Positions 35,694-45,778 of a stretch of 64,000 bases of DNA are shown piece after piece. How positions within the stretch are numbered: position 1 is the stretch's first letter; each line of letters opens with the position of its first letter. This DNA is from Nakamurella panacisegetis (GTDB lineage: Bacteria; Actinomycetota; Actinomycetes; Mycobacteriales; Nakamurellaceae), in NCBI RefSeq assembly GCF_900104535.1, contig NZ_LT629710.1, forward strand, positions 3,941,501-4,005,500, written 5' to 3'. The notes below the pieces were generated by a model. It did no database searches and had not been told where the DNA came from. It saw only the letters and a list, made by a program, of their open reading frames with translations. The translations under genes and the position numbers were made by a program.

Positions 35694-36056
35694 GCCGTGA
35701 GCCTGGTCCGAACTTCCCGTTTCGCCCAAGGACGACGCCCAGGATGTGGACAACCGACGGGTGTGTGGACAGCCGCCAGGGGTCCGGGGGCGACGATTCA
35801 CACCTGTCCAGCCCCATCACGTACGCTGGACGGGCGACCGATGTTCTCATCGGCCGACTACGCACGCCCTTTTGCCCCCGTCGGGAGAACTTTCCGACAC
35901 CGGCCGGCATGCACCGTGGTCCCGCTCCGGCGGGTGGTGCCCACCGAGGACGTCAGGGCGCCCGACCGCCGGTCGAGCGCGACAACCGAAACCGCGCACC
36001 GCAGAACTCCCTCGTCCGCGAGGAGCTGTGGGTGCGCCGAGCACGAGAGGACGGCC
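35694..36056 (+). promoter_or_regulatory. Promoter/leader region of rpsB
   Basis: 363 bp without a gene. It contains the divergent promoters of the M23 gene and rpsB. An imperfect hairpin (CGACCGATG/CATCGGCCG, 35835-35856) lies in the presumed rpsB leader and could be the autoregulatory S2 site, although I see no specific match. Confidence 0.4.
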
Positions 36057-36965
36057 ATGGCTGTCGTCACCATGCGCCAGCTGCTGGACGCTGGTGTCCA
36101 CTTCGGACACCAGACCCGGCGCTGGAACCCGAAGATGAAGCGATTCATCTTCACCGAGCGCAACGGCAACTACGTCATCGATCTTCAGCAGACGCTGACG
36201 TACATCGACAAGGCGTACGAGTTCATCAAGGAGACCGTCGCCCACGGCGGAACGGTCTTGTTCATCGGCACCAAGCGCCAGGCCCAGGAGGCGATCGCCG
36301 AGCAGGCGACCCGCGTCTCGATGCCGTATGTCAACCAGCGCTGGCTCGGTGGCATGCTCACCAACTTCCAGACGGTGCACAAGCGTCTGCTCCGCCTCAA
36401 GGACCTCGAGTCCATGGAGGAGACCGGCGGATTCACCGGGTTCACCAAGAAGGAAATCCTTCTGATGACCCGCGAGAAGGACAAGCTGGCCAAGACGCTG
36501 GGCGGCATTCGCGACATGACCCGCGTGCCGTCGGCCGTGTGGATCGTGGACACGAAGAAGGAGCACATCGCCGTCGGCGAGGCTCGGAAGCTGAACATCC
36601 CGGTCGTTGCGGTGCTGGACACCAACTGCGACCCGGACGAGGTCGACTACCCGGTGCCGGGTAACGACGACGCCATCCGGTCGGCCGCGCTGCTGACCAA
36701 GGTCGTCGCCGAGGCCGTCGCCGAGGGCCTGCTGGCCCGTTCCGGTGGCGCCGCCGTCGCCGCCGGCGAGGAGCCCCTGGCCGAGTGGGAGCGCGAGTTG
36801 CTCGAGACCCACGAGGCAGCTGCTCCGGCGGCCGACGCCGCCGAAGCGCCGGTTGCGCCGGCCGCTGCTGAAGCGCCGGTTGCTCCGGTCGCTGCGGTTG
36901 CTCCGGCCGCGGCGGAAGCTCCGGTCGAGCCGGTCGCGGTCGCCGTGGATCCGACTCAGAACTGA
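36057..36965 (+). CDS. rpsB: 30S ribosomal protein S2
   Basis: 302 aa. [32 protein letters not shown], then [16 protein letters not shown] are diagnostic. The C-terminal ~50 residues are an Ala/Pro/Val repeat tail ([15 protein letters not shown]), longer than in E. coli but common in high-GC actinobacteria. ATG 36057 follows GAGAGGA. Ends at a strong terminator before tsf. Confidence 0.97.
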   Translation: MAVVTMRQLLDAGVHFGHQTRRWNPKMKRFIFTERNGNYVIDLQQTLTYIDKAYEFIKETVAHGGTVLFIGTKRQAQEAIAEQATRVSMPYVNQRWLGGMLTNFQTVHKRLLRLKDLESMEETGGFTGFTKKEILLMTREKDKLAKTLGGIRDMTRVPSAVWIVDTKKEHIAVGEARKLNIPVVAVLDTNCDPDEVDYPVPGNDDAIRSAALLTKVVAEAVAEGLLARSGGAAVAAGEEPLAEWERELLETHEAAAPAADAAEAPVAPAAAEAPVAPVAAVAPAAAEAPVEPVAVAVDPTQN

Positions 36966-36972
36966 TTTTCCA

Positions 36973-37017
36973 CCCGCCCGCGCTGCCGTTCACGCCAGTG
37001 GACGCAGCGCGGGCGGG
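36973..37017 (+). terminator. Rho-independent terminator after rpsB
   Basis: CCCGCCCGCGCTGC pairs with its exact complement at 37004-37017 (14 bp) around a 17-nt loop and is followed by TTT. It starts 7 nt after the rpsB stop and will attenuate transcription into tsf. Confidence 0.85.
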
Positions 37018-37178
37018 TTTCTGCGTGAAGCACCCCCAGAGGATCACTCACAGCTGATCCAGCGAGACCGGGCTGCGGCCCGGGACGTGATCAGTGCAGG
37101 CGGCAGCGGTTGGTGACGTGTCTACTACGGTGAATGATCCGGTCATTGAATGAGCACAGGAAAGGATTGCGCCCCAAG

Positions 37179-37997
37179 ATGGCGAACTACAGCGCTGCCG
37201 ACGTCAAGAAGCTCCGGGAACTGACCGGAGCCGGATTCATGGACTGCAAGAAGGCTCTGGAGGAGAACGACGGCGACTTCGACAAGGCCATCGAATTCCT
37301 CCGGATCAAGAACGCGAAGAACGCGTCCAAGCGGGCCGAGCGGACCACCGCCGAAGGCATGGTCGCCGCTGCGGGCAACGCTCTGATCGAGCTGAACTCC
37401 GAGACCGACTTCGTGGCCAAGAACGAGGACTTCCAGGACCTGGCCAACCGGATCGCTGCGGCGGCCGACGCCCTGACCGGCGACGTCACCGTCGAGGCCG
37501 TGCTGGCCGCCGCCATGGGCCGGGGCACCGTCGAGGACGAGATCGCCGACGCCGCTGGGCGTCTGGGCGAGAAGCTGGTGCTCAACCGGGTCGCCAAGTT
37601 CGACGGCCAGACCACGGTCTACCTGCACAAGCGGTCGGCGGACCTGCCGGCCGCCATCGGCGTGCTGGTCCAGTACACGGGTGACGACGCGGAGGCCGCT
37701 CGCGGCGCCGCGATGCAGGTCTCGGCCCTGAGCGCGAAGTACGTCTCGCGCGAGGAGATCCCGGCCGAGGTCATCGAGCAGGAGAAGCGCATCGCCGAGG
37801 GTGTCGCCCGCGAAGAGGGCAAGCCGGAAGCCGCACTGCCGCGCATCGTCGAAGGTCGCGTCAGCGGCTTCTACAAGGCGGCCGTGCTCGGCGAGCAGAA
37901 GTCGGTCCGCGACTCGGACAAGACCGTCGCCCAGGTCCTCGAGGCCGCTGGGGTCGACGTCACGGCGTTCGTCCGGTTCGAGGTCGGCACCGCCTGA
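37179..37997 (+). CDS. tsf: Elongation factor Ts
   Basis: 272 aa. Exchanges GDP for GTP on EF-Tu. UBA-like N-terminus [20 protein letters not shown] and core [18 protein letters not shown] are signature segments. AAAGGA lies upstream of ATG 37179. Own promoter expected after the rpsB terminator. Confidence 0.97.
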   Translation: MANYSAADVKKLRELTGAGFMDCKKALEENDGDFDKAIEFLRIKNAKNASKRAERTTAEGMVAAAGNALIELNSETDFVAKNEDFQDLANRIAAAADALTGDVTVEAVLAAAMGRGTVEDEIADAAGRLGEKLVLNRVAKFDGQTTVYLHKRSADLPAAIGVLVQYTGDDAEAARGAAMQVSALSAKYVSREEIPAEVIEQEKRIAEGVAREEGKPEAALPRIVEGRVSGFYKAAVLGEQKSVRDSDKTVAQVLEAAGVDVTAFVRFEVGTA

Positions 37998-38009
37998 CCT
38001 GCATCGCTG

Positions 38010-38085
38010 CCGGACCCTCGGTCCGGCGTGGTCTAGTAGTACCCAGTCGGGGCCGGTGGCCGTTCCACGTGACCGGCCCCGACTG
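38010..38085 (+). terminator. Tandem hairpins between tsf and pyrH
   Basis: First hairpin CCGGACC-CTC-GGTCCGG (38010-38026). Second: CAGTCGGGGCCGGT (38044-38057) with its exact 14-bp complement at 38072-38085 around a 14-nt loop. Neither has a U-tract. The second ends 46 nt before pyrH and may be a terminator or an attenuator. Confidence 0.7.
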
Positions 38086-38131
38086 CAACACCTCAGCACG
38101 TGATGATTCGCCGGTGGAAGAAGGGCCCACG

Positions 38132-38896
38132 ATGACGCAGACCGAATCCGAAGTCCCGGAGACTCTCAGCGATCGCCGGCCGTTCCGCCGCGTGTTGTTG
38201 AAGCTCGGCGGTGAGATGTTCGGCGGTGGCCAGGTCGGAGTCGATCCGGACGTGGTGTCGGCGGTCGCCCGGCAGATCGCCGAGGTCGTCGGCGACGGCG
38301 TGCAGGTGGCGGTGGTGATCGGCGGAGGGAACTTCTTCCGCGGGGCCGAACTGAACCGCCGCGGCATGGACCGGGCCAGGGCCGACTACATGGGAATGCT
38401 CGGCACCGTGATGAACTGTCTCGCCCTGCAGGACTTCCTGGAGCGGGAACACCATCTCGACACCCGCGTGCAGACCGCCATCACCATGGGTCAGGTCGCC
38501 GAACCGTACATTCCGCGCCGCGCGGAGCGGCATCTGGAGAAGGGCCGCGTCGTCATCTTCGGCGCCGGAGTCGGCATGCCCTACTTCTCCACCGACACCA
38601 CGGCCGCCCAGCGCGCGCTGGAGATCAGCGCCGAGGTGGTCCTGATGGCCAAGGCGGTCGACGGCGTCTACGACGCCGACCCGCGGGTCGTCCCCGACGC
38701 CAGGATGTTCGCCGAGATCACCCACCGCGAGGTGCTCGAACGCGGCCTGCAGGTCGCCGACGCGACCGCCTTCAGCCTCTGCATGGACAACGCGATGCCG
38801 ATCATCGTTTTCAACCTGCTCACAGACGGCAACATCGGCAAGGCGGTCCGGGGCGAGCCCATCGGCACCCTGGTGTCCACTCCGCGGACCAAGTAA
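38132..38896 (+). CDS. pyrH: UMP kinase
   Basis: 254 aa. Phosphorylates UMP to [53 protein letters not shown] and [10 protein letters not shown] are the family motifs. ATG 38132 follows AAGAAGG. Upstream of frr, as in most bacteria. Confidence 0.97.
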   Translation: MTQTESEVPETLSDRRPFRRVLLKLGGEMFGGGQVGVDPDVVSAVARQIAEVVGDGVQVAVVIGGGNFFRGAELNRRGMDRARADYMGMLGTVMNCLALQDFLEREHHLDTRVQTAITMGQVAEPYIPRRAERHLEKGRVVIFGAGVGMPYFSTDTTAAQRALEISAEVVLMAKAVDGVYDADPRVVPDARMFAEITHREVLERGLQVADATAFSLCMDNAMPIIVFNLLTDGNIGKAVRGEPIGTLVSTPRTK

Positions 38897-38938
38897 GTCA
38901 CCCCAGCGGTCAGCAGCAGCAACGGAAAGGCACGTCAG

Positions 38939-39496
38939 ATGATCGACGAGACACTCTTCGACGCCGAGGAAAAGATGGAGAAGGCGGTGTCGGTCGCCAA
39001 GGAGGATCTGGCCACGCTGCGCACCGGCCGGGCCAACCCGAACACGTTCAGCCGCATCGTCATCGACTACTACGGTGCCCCCACCCCGCTGCAGCAGATG
39101 GCCTCGATCACCATCCCGGAGGCGCGGATGGCGGTGATCAAGCCCTACGACATGAGCCAGCTCGGCTCGATCGAACGCGCGATCCGGGACTCCGACCTGG
39201 GCGTCAACCCCAGCAACGACGGCAGCATCATCCGTATCATCTTCCCGCAGCTGACCGAGCAGCGTCGCCGTGAGCTCGGCAAGACCGCGCGGGCCAAGGG
39301 CGAGGACGCCAAGGTCTCGGTCCGCAACATCCGCCGCAAGGCCAAGGAAGCACTCGACAAGATGGTCAAGGACGGCGAAGCGGGGGAGGACGACGGCGCA
39401 CGGGCGGAGAAGGAACTGCAGTCCGTCACCGATCGTTACGTGTCGCAGATCGACGAACTCGTCAAACACAAGGAAGCCGAGTTGCTCGAGGTCTGA
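38939..39496 (+). CDS. frr: Ribosome recycling factor
   Basis: 185 aa, exact family length. Splits post-termination ribosomes with [37 protein letters not shown] and [16 protein letters not shown] are characteristic. GGAAAGG lies upstream of ATG 38939. Its stop overlaps the cdsA start (TGATG). Confidence 0.97.
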   Translation: MIDETLFDAEEKMEKAVSVAKEDLATLRTGRANPNTFSRIVIDYYGAPTPLQQMASITIPEARMAVIKPYDMSQLGSIERAIRDSDLGVNPSNDGSIIRIIFPQLTEQRRRELGKTARAKGEDAKVSVRNIRRKAKEALDKMVKDGEAGEDDGARAEKELQSVTDRYVSQIDELVKHKEAELLEV

Positions 39497-40359
39497 TGAG
39501 TGGCTCGACATCACCGGAGGTTGCCGTGACCGCACCGGCGGCGTCCCGGGCCGGGCGCAACCTGCCGATGGCCATCGCCGTCGGGCTGGGACTCGGCGTC
39601 GTCATCGTCGCCTGCCTGCTGTTGCTGCGGCAGTTGTTCGTCGTCATCATCATCGCCGCCGTGGTCGCGTCGATCTGGGAGATGCGCTCAACGCTGGCCA
39701 AGGCCCGCGGCATCACCCTGGCCTGGATCCCGATGGCCGTCGGTGCGGCGGCCACGATCGCGTTCGCCTGGTGGTACGGCCACGACGCCCAGGTCGTCGG
39801 GATCGCGCTGACCGCCCTGGCCGTGATGGCCTGGCGGTTCGCCAAGGGGGCCGAGGGCTACCTCGGCGACGTCAGCGCATCCGTCTTCCTGGGCGTCTAC
39901 CTCGGTCTGTTCGCCTCGTTCGCCACGTTGCTGGTCGCCCCGCACGACGGCCACGCCCGGGTGTTGGCCTTCCTGATCATGGTGGTCGCGTCGGACACCG
40001 GCGGCTACGCCGCCGGGGCGCTGCTGGGTCGGCACCCGATGGCCCCGACGATCTCACCCAAGAAGTCCTGGGAGGGCTTCGGCGGTTCGGTGGTCGCCGC
40101 GATGGCCGGCGGGGCACTGTCCGTCTCGTTGATGCCGGCTCTGCACCACCCGTGGTGGCAGGGACTGATCGTGGGCGGCGTACTCGCGCTGGTGGCGACC
40201 ATGGGGGATCTGGCCGAATCGCTGATCAAGCGGGACCTGGGGGTCAAGGACATGGGCACGTTGCTGCCCGGTCACGGCGGCGTGATGGACCGGATGGACT
40301 CGCTTCTTCCCTCGGCGGTCGTCGCCTGGGTGCTGCTCACGCTGTTCATCCCGGTCTGA
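39496..40359 (+). CDS. cdsA: Phosphatidate cytidylyltransferase
   Basis: 287 aa integral membrane enzyme with ~7 helices. Makes CDP-diacylglycerol for phospholipid synthesis. The PROSITE-type signature is intact: SLIKRDLGVKDMGTLLPGHG, then GVMDRMDSLL. The ATG overlaps the frr stop. rlmN and dxr, often next in actinobacteria, are absent here; the following gene is on the other strand. Confidence 0.95.
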   Translation: MSGSTSPEVAVTAPAASRAGRNLPMAIAVGLGLGVVIVACLLLLRQLFVVIIIAAVVASIWEMRSTLAKARGITLAWIPMAVGAAATIAFAWWYGHDAQVVGIALTALAVMAWRFAKGAEGYLGDVSASVFLGVYLGLFASFATLLVAPHDGHARVLAFLIMVVASDTGGYAAGALLGRHPMAPTISPKKSWEGFGGSVVAAMAGGALSVSLMPALHHPWWQGLIVGGVLALVATMGDLAESLIKRDLGVKDMGTLLPGHGGVMDRMDSLLPSAVVAWVLLTLFIPV

Positions 40360-40386
40360 TCGCCCGGGTCATCCCGGTCTGATCGC
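40346..40386. repeat. 18-bp direct repeat at cdsA stop
   Basis: TCATCCCGGTCTGATCGC occurs at 40346-40363 (covering the last cdsA codons and stop) and at 40369-40386, 5 bp later. A small tandem duplication. Confidence 0.7.
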
Positions 40387-40402
40387 TCCCGACGACTGAG
40401 CG

Positions 40403-41170
40403 TCAGGCCACCGGGCGCCAGCGGTCCATGCTCGGTCCGGCGGCGCGGCAGGCATAGGACCGACCGTCCACGCCGATCCCTCTCATCTGCTGGTTCAGGC
40501 ACCCGCCGTTGTTGACGACGGCCCGCCAGGCCAGAGTGCCGGTGGTGAAGTTGCGCTGGCAGAACACGTTGTAGCCGGCCGACGTCGTGCCCTTCGCCCC
40601 GAGCGGAGAACATGGCTGCCCAGGGGTCGGTGACCCGGCCGGGGCGGTGCCGGAGGAAGTAGTCGGCTTCGTGGTGCTCGCGGTGGTCGGTGCGGTGGTG
40701 CGGGTGGTCGGTGTCGTCGGGCTCGGCTTCGTTGTCGTCCGCGGTGGGGCGGTGGCCTTGGTGGCCGCTGTGGTTCTCGGTATCACTGTCGTCTTCGGTA
40801 CCGCCGCGGTGGTCGTCGGGAGCCGACTGGTCCGCGGGGTGATCGTGACGTTGGCACTCTTGGTCGCCGGTGTGACCGCCGGGACCGAGGCGGACGTCGG
40901 TGCCACCGAGATGGCCGGCGTGACCGGCCCGGAGTCGGCCGGGCTCGGCGTGAGGACGTTCGAATCGAACTCTCCGCTGCCTGAGGATGCCGGGTCGGCC
41001 AAGGACGAGAGCGGCAGGTCGGACGAGAACGGGGCCGAGGACGCGGCCGGTGGATCGGCGTAGGACTGGGTACGGGCGTTCTTCCCGACGGTGACGACGG
41101 CGCCGATCAGCACTCCGACCGTGATGCTCAGGGCAGCCGAGGTCAGGGCCAAGCCAGTTCGTCTCTGCAC
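40403..41170 (-). CDS. Membrane-anchored Thr/Pro-rich surface protein
   Basis: 255 aa. One N-terminal membrane segment (LALTSAALSITVGVLIGAVV) then a long Ser/Thr/Pro/Ala linker (~residues 45-190; PTTTAAVPKTTVIPRTTAAT) and a small C-terminal module with four cysteines (PCSPLGAKGTTSAGYNVFCQ; GGCLNQQ; SYACR). Looks like an O-glycosylated wall stalk presenting a disulfide domain. GTG 41170 has GGAGGGGG upstream, better than the upstream in-frame start. Function unknown. Confidence 0.7.
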   Translation of the reverse strand: MQRRTGLALTSAALSITVGVLIGAVVTVGKNARTQSYADPPAASSAPFSSDLPLSSLADPASSGSGEFDSNVLTPSPADSGPVTPAISVAPTSASVPAVTPATKSANVTITPRTSRLPTTTAAVPKTTVIPRTTAATKATAPPRTTTKPSPTTPTTRTTAPTTASTTKPTTSSGTAPAGSPTPGQPCSPLGAKGTTSAGYNVFCQRNFTTGTLAWRAVVNNGGCLNQQMRGIGVDGRSYACRAAGPSMDRWRPVA

Positions 41171-41231
41171 CGTGCCCCCTCCTTCGTGGTGACCCGCGAT
41201 CGTCACTGTCGCACACGGGTACCGTTTCCCG

Positions 41232-41540
41232 GTGCCACGACGCTCCGACCGACCCCGCGGATCCTCCCGCGAACCCCGTCCCGGCGGAGCCGGCTGGGCT
41301 AGCCGTCAGTCGACACGTGACGGTGAATTCCTGGTCAGGACGGTGACCGGCGCGGCAGCGGTGAAGGCGTATCGATGCCCCGGATGTCAGCAGCTGATCC
41401 CGCCGGGCACCCCCCACCTGGTGGTCTGGCCGGAGTGGGTGGCCGACGACGTCGGTGGCGTCTCCGACCGGCGGCACTGGCACACGGCCTGCTGGCAGCG
41501 GCGGGTCGGACGTGGCGGACCGCGCCCGGTCGGCTGGTAG
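41232..41540 (+). CDS. Small zinc-binding protein
   Basis: 102 aa. The C-terminal half YRCPGCQQLIPPGTPHLVVW and HWHTACWQRR forms a Cys2-His-Cys-type zinc site typical of a small conserved actinobacterial protein whose role I do not know. The N-terminal third is Arg/Ser/Gly-rich and may be shorter in reality. GTG 41232 is the called start. Divergent from the surface protein gene. Confidence 0.6.
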   Translation: MPRRSDRPRGSSREPRPGGAGWASRQSTRDGEFLVRTVTGAAAVKAYRCPGCQQLIPPGTPHLVVWPEWVADDVGGVSDRRHWHTACWQRRVGRGGPRPVGW

Positions 41541-41681
41541 TGCGGTCGCGACCGGCCGGTGTCGCGGTGGGCCACGCCGGTGCGTGACCCGGGACGAACT
41601 CCCACCGGCGGGTTCTGCGCGATGACGGCGGGGTGTGGCAGGGTCGATGGGAGAAACTGGAATCGACACGGGGAGATGACG

Positions 41682-42527
41682 ATGACGACCGGACCGCCGA
41701 CCGACCGGATCGCGGTCGTGCCCAGCTATCCACGGCCGGACGCGATCCTGGCCGAGGTCGGCGGGCAGGCGCTGGCGATCCGGGGGCTGACCAAGATCTA
41801 CGACGGGCGGGCTGTGGTGGATCACATCGACCTGGACGTCCCGATCGGCTCCTTCTTCGGGCTGGTCGGCCCGAACGGGGCCGGCAAGACCACCACCCTT
41901 TCGATGGTGACCGGGCTGCTCCGCCCGGACGGCGGCCGGGTGATCATGGCCGGGGTCGACGTGTGGGCGGATCCGGTCGCGGCCAAGACCAAGATGGGCG
42001 TACTGCCCGACGGACTGCGCCTTTTCGAGCGGCTGTCCGGTCCGGAACTGCTGTCCTACCTCGGCCGCCTACGCGGGCTACCGGCCGCCACGGTGGACGC
42101 GCGGGCGGCCGAACTGATGACCGTGCTCGATCTGGACGAGGCCGGATCCAAGCTGGTCGCCGACTACTCGACCGGGATGCGGAAGAAGATCACGCTGGCC
42201 GCGGCCCTGCTGCACGCACCGCCGATCCTCCTCCTGGACGAGCCCCTGGAAGCCGTCGACCCGGTGTCGGCCCGGGTGATCCGGACGGTGCTGACCCGCT
42301 ACACGGCCGGCGGCGGAACCGTGATCTTCTCATCGCACGTCATGGCCCTGGTCGAGAGCCTGTCCAGCCACGTCGCGGTGATGAACAAGGGCCGGATCGT
42401 CGCCAACGGACCGCTGGCTCAGGTCCGCGGCGAGGCGGCCAGCCTGGACGATGCATTCATGCACCTGGTCGGGGCGGACGACATCGGAACGGGGGGTCTG
42501 GAGTGGTTGGGGTCTTCGCCGGCCTGA
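41682..42527 (+). CDS. ABC transporter ATP-binding protein
   Basis: 281 aa. Walker A GPNGAGKTTTLSM, signature YSTGMRKKITLAAALL, Walker B ILLLDEPLEAVDP, switch His in IFSSHVMAL. The LSGGQ-type motif is the YSTGM variant found in exporter ATPases of the ABC-2/Nod type. ATG 41682 has GGGGAG 6 nt upstream; ATG 41676 is in frame. The end overlaps the permease start by 25 nt, so they are coupled and form one exporter. Substrate unknown. Confidence 0.92.
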   Translation: MTTGPPTDRIAVVPSYPRPDAILAEVGGQALAIRGLTKIYDGRAVVDHIDLDVPIGSFFGLVGPNGAGKTTTLSMVTGLLRPDGGRVIMAGVDVWADPVAAKTKMGVLPDGLRLFERLSGPELLSYLGRLRGLPAATVDARAAELMTVLDLDEAGSKLVADYSTGMRKKITLAAALLHAPPILLLDEPLEAVDPVSARVIRTVLTRYTAGGGTVIFSSHVMALVESLSSHVAVMNKGRIVANGPLAQVRGEAASLDDAFMHLVGADDIGTGGLEWLGSSPA

Positions 42528-44116
42528 AATGGCATCTGGTCAGCAGCCGGTTCCGGCGTGCCTCCGGGGCCATGAAGGCCTGGATGATCGTCGGTTGGTG
42601 CGCGGCCGTGGTCGCGCTGGCCGCCGTCGTCGTCGGCCTGGTCTCCCTGCGCGGCCAACCGGACGTGGCACGCACCCTGGCCGTGTCGCTGTTCACCGTC
42701 CAGATGGTGTCCTGGGTGTTGGCGCCGTTGGTGGCCTTCGGTGTGGACGAGACGGTCGACCCGGCGATGTTCGCGCTGCTGCCTCTGAGTACGGCGACTC
42801 TGCAGCGGGGCCTGCTGGTGACCTCCGTGATCGGGTACCTGCCGGTGGCCAACGTCGTGGTGCTGATCGGAACGGCGGTCGCGCTGTCCTCGACCTGGGC
42901 TCTGCTTCCGATCGCCCTGATCGCCGCGGGCGCCCAGTTGCTGCTGTGCGTGGTGATCTCCCGGGCTGCGTCGGCGGCGATGTCCGGCTTGATGTCCGGG
43001 CGCCGGGGCCGTGATCTGGGTATGGTCCTCGGATCGCTGATCTTTCTGGTCTACTTCGGCTTCTCGCTGGCCCTGAACCGGGCGTCGGTGTCAGGGACCG
43101 AGGGAGCCCGGGGATCGAGCATCGGGAACGGGGCCCGCGTCGTGTCGCGCGCCCTGGAATGGGGTCCGAACGGCGCCCTCGCCGCCCTGCCGTCCTTCGT
43201 GCACGACGGGAACGTCGGCCGGCTGCTAGCTGGGCTGGTCACGGCAGCAGTGGGGATCGGCCTCGGCTGGTGGTGGTGGAACCGGGCCCTGCGCACCAGC
43301 CTCACCACGACGCCCTCGACGTCGGAGGGGTCGGCCCCCGTCCGCCGGACCGACGGCCGCAAAGCCGTGGCCAGTTCCCTGCGCGGCATGATCTTGTTGA
43401 TCATGGCGCGTGACCGGCGGCTGACGTGGCGCGATCCGATGCGGCGCATCCCCTGGGTGACGGTGGCCGCGCTGGCCGTCGTCTGGCCGCTGCTGGTGGT
43501 ACCCGGACACGGATCGCTCTTCGCGGTGGCGTTTCCCGCGGCGATGATCGGAATGCAGGCCGGGAACCAGTACGCCGTCGAGGGCACCGGACTGTGGCTG
43601 CACATGGTGGCCTTCGCCGACCGGACAAGAGCGCGCGGCGAGGTGCTGGGGCACTCGCTGTTCGCCATCGTGCCGGGGACGGTCGTGGTGGTGGCCGCCG
43701 TCATCGTGCAGGCCGTGATCCGGCACGACCTGCAGTGGGTGCCTCCGGCCATCGGCGTCTGTCTGGCCCTGATGTGCGGGTCGGTGGCCAGCGCCGGCTA
43801 CACCTCGGCCCGGCTGCCCTACGCAATGCGGCAGAGCCGAAAGTCCATGTTCGCCAACAGCATCCCCGGACAGAAGGCCCGGACGACGGGGTCCGTCCTG
43901 GCGGCCGTCGGCGGAGCGGCGGTGATCGCCCTGCCCTCGGCCGCGCTGGTGGTGCTCGCGGTGAAGGTGTCACCGGCGTTCGGATGGGCGGCCCTGCTCG
44001 TCGGACCACTGACCGGCGCCGTCGCCATCGTCCTGCTCTCCGCGCGAGCGGCGAGCATCTATCTGGCTCGCATGCCCGAGATACTGGCCACGGTGGCCGT
44101 GGGCGATCGGAGCTGA
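42503..44116 (+). CDS. ABC-2-type exporter permease
   Basis: 537 aa with about 12 hydrophobic segments in two halves. No nucleotide-binding motif. GTG 42503 lies after GGGGGGTCTGGA and inside the ATPase gene end. Works with the product of 41682-42527. No accessory gene hints at a substrate; multidrug, lipid or heme export are all possible. Confidence 0.85.
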   Translation: MVGVFAGLKWHLVSSRFRRASGAMKAWMIVGWCAAVVALAAVVVGLVSLRGQPDVARTLAVSLFTVQMVSWVLAPLVAFGVDETVDPAMFALLPLSTATLQRGLLVTSVIGYLPVANVVVLIGTAVALSSTWALLPIALIAAGAQLLLCVVISRAASAAMSGLMSGRRGRDLGMVLGSLIFLVYFGFSLALNRASVSGTEGARGSSIGNGARVVSRALEWGPNGALAALPSFVHDGNVGRLLAGLVTAAVGIGLGWWWWNRALRTSLTTTPSTSEGSAPVRRTDGRKAVASSLRGMILLIMARDRRLTWRDPMRRIPWVTVAALAVVWPLLVVPGHGSLFAVAFPAAMIGMQAGNQYAVEGTGLWLHMVAFADRTRARGEVLGHSLFAIVPGTVVVVAAVIVQAVIRHDLQWVPPAIGVCLALMCGSVASAGYTSARLPYAMRQSRKSMFANSIPGQKARTTGSVLAAVGGAAVIALPSAALVVLAVKVSPAFGWAALLVGPLTGAVAIVLLSARAASIYLARMPEILATVAVGDRS

Positions 44117-44150
44117 GTTCCGCGGCTGTGGGGTCGGCGCGCCCGATAGG

Positions 44151-45713
44151 TCAGCGCCGGCCGCGGCTCCTCAAGCGACCGCGATGCGTGGCGTCGGGGC
44201 TCCCGGACGATTCGTCACCGGACGGCTGGCCGTTGGCCGGCGACGGGTGGGCCACGGGACGGGGATCCGATGGGGTCAGGGCATCCGCGTCCGGGTTGGC
44301 GGCGGTCGTGACGGTGTGGGGCGCCGATGACGCGTCGGCATCGACGACGGTGTCCGTCGCGCCCGATTCTCGGACCCCGGAGCTTTCGGCGCCCAGGTCC
44401 GACGTTTCCGCGGCCGGAGCTGCTTCGGATGGCTCCGCGTCGGCCGGCTCTACCTCCGCTGCGGCCGCCGTCGCGCTGGGACCTGCTTCCGCTGTGGGCG
44501 CGTCGCCGCCCAGCACCGGCATCGGGACATCGACGGGCGTGGGACGACCGGCCGGGTCGAGCGGGAACTGGCCGGTCACCGGCCGGTCGTGTTCGACCGA
44601 CGGCGGCGTGATGATGGCCGGGGCAGACCCGGCCAGCTCGCGGATGTGATCCAGGTGGCCGGCCAGCGAGTTCAGCTGGTCGGTCAGCCGGTCACGCAGG
44701 CTCTGCAGGGCCAGGACCGCGTCGTCGGCGTCGGCGACCCGCTGGTGCGACTCCGCGGCGGCCCGATTGACCAGCGCATTCGAGTAGGTGGTGGCCTGCT
44801 GCATGAGCCTCTCGGCCTCCGCGGTGGCGGCCGCCACCAGGGCTTCGGCGTGGGCCTTGGCGTCAGCGATCAGGGTGCGGGCGGTGGCGGTCGACGCTTC
44901 TTCGCGTTCGGTGATGACGCGGTGCGCATCCCGGCGCCGGTCGGCGATGGTGATCTCGAAGTCCTCGTTCACCTCGGTGCGGTGAGCCAGGGACTCGGCG
45001 TCGAGGCGCTCGCGTTCGGCCGCCGTTTCGGCGGTCAGCCGCTCGGCGGCGGTGGTCGCGTCGGCGACGCGTCGCTGTGCCTCCGTCTGGGCCGCGGCCA
45101 GTTCGGCCTCGGCCGCTGCGTGAGCCTGGTCCACGGTCTGCTGGGCATGCTCCCGGGCGGCGGTGATCGTGCGGTCGGCCTCGGCGTTGGCCTCCTGCAT
45201 CAATCGGGCTGCCTCCTCCTGGGCGGTGCTGGTCGTCTCCTCCGCCTCCGTCGTGGCCTCGGCGATCAACCCGTGGACCTGTTCGGCCAGCTGCCGCCGG
45301 GTGTGTTCGCGCTCCGAGTCGAAAGCGGCCCGCGCGGCGGCGGCCTCGGACAGGGAGGTCTCCAGCTGGCCCCGCAGCCGATCGGCGTCGGCTTCGGCGC
45401 GTGCCCGGATCTCGGAAGCCTCCTCCTCGGCCAGCCGGATCATCCGCTGCATACGGTCCGACAGGTTGGCCATCGACACCGGCTCCAGCGCGCTGCGGTC
45501 CAGCTGCGCGCGGAGTGTGTCCGCCTCGGCCTGGGCGGCGGCCAGCTGCGCGCCGAGCTCGCTGAGCCGCTGGTTGGTGGCGTCGCGGTTGGCCGTGGTG
45601 ATGCGCAGGTCGTATTCCAGCCGCTCGAGGTGGGCCGTCACCTGCTCGGGTGAGTAGCCGCGGCGCACGAGATCGAACGGTGCCTGTGCGGGGAGCCAGT
45701 CGCCAGAAGTCAT
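44151..45713 (-). CDS. Coiled-coil cytoskeletal polarity protein (Scy/FilP-like)
   Basis: 520 aa. DivIVA-like N-terminus (LVRRGYSPEQVTAHLERLEY) followed by ~350 residues of heptad coiled coil rich in Ala/Glu/Arg (for example RLMQEANAEADRTITAAREH), and an acidic/Pro-rich C-terminal tail. In Streptomyces, Scy and FilP are encoded beside methylmalonyl-CoA epimerase and thiolase, exactly the neighbours here, so homology to that pair is likely. Such proteins organise polar growth with DivIVA. ATG 45713 is the called start. Only one such gene is present, so I cannot separate Scy from FilP. Confidence 0.75.
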   Translation of the reverse strand: MTSGDWLPAQAPFDLVRRGYSPEQVTAHLERLEYDLRITTANRDATNQRLSELGAQLAAAQAEADTLRAQLDRSALEPVSMANLSDRMQRMIRLAEEEASEIRARAEADADRLRGQLETSLSEAAAARAAFDSEREHTRRQLAEQVHGLIAEATTEAEETTSTAQEEAARLMQEANAEADRTITAAREHAQQTVDQAHAAAEAELAAAQTEAQRRVADATTAAERLTAETAAERERLDAESLAHRTEVNEDFEITIADRRRDAHRVITEREEASTATARTLIADAKAHAEALVAAATAEAERLMQQATTYSNALVNRAAAESHQRVADADDAVLALQSLRDRLTDQLNSLAGHLDHIRELAGSAPAIITPPSVEHDRPVTGQFPLDPAGRPTPVDVPMPVLGGDAPTAEAGPSATAAAAEVEPADAEPSEAAPAAETSDLGAESSGVRESGATDTVVDADASSAPHTVTTAANPDADALTPSDPRPVAHPSPANGQPSGDESSGSPDATHRGRLRSRGRR

Positions 45714-45778
45714 GCCCTCAGTCTCCCATCTGTGGCGGCGTGGACGACGGACGCGGCGGTGATGTTCACGTGAGGTGC

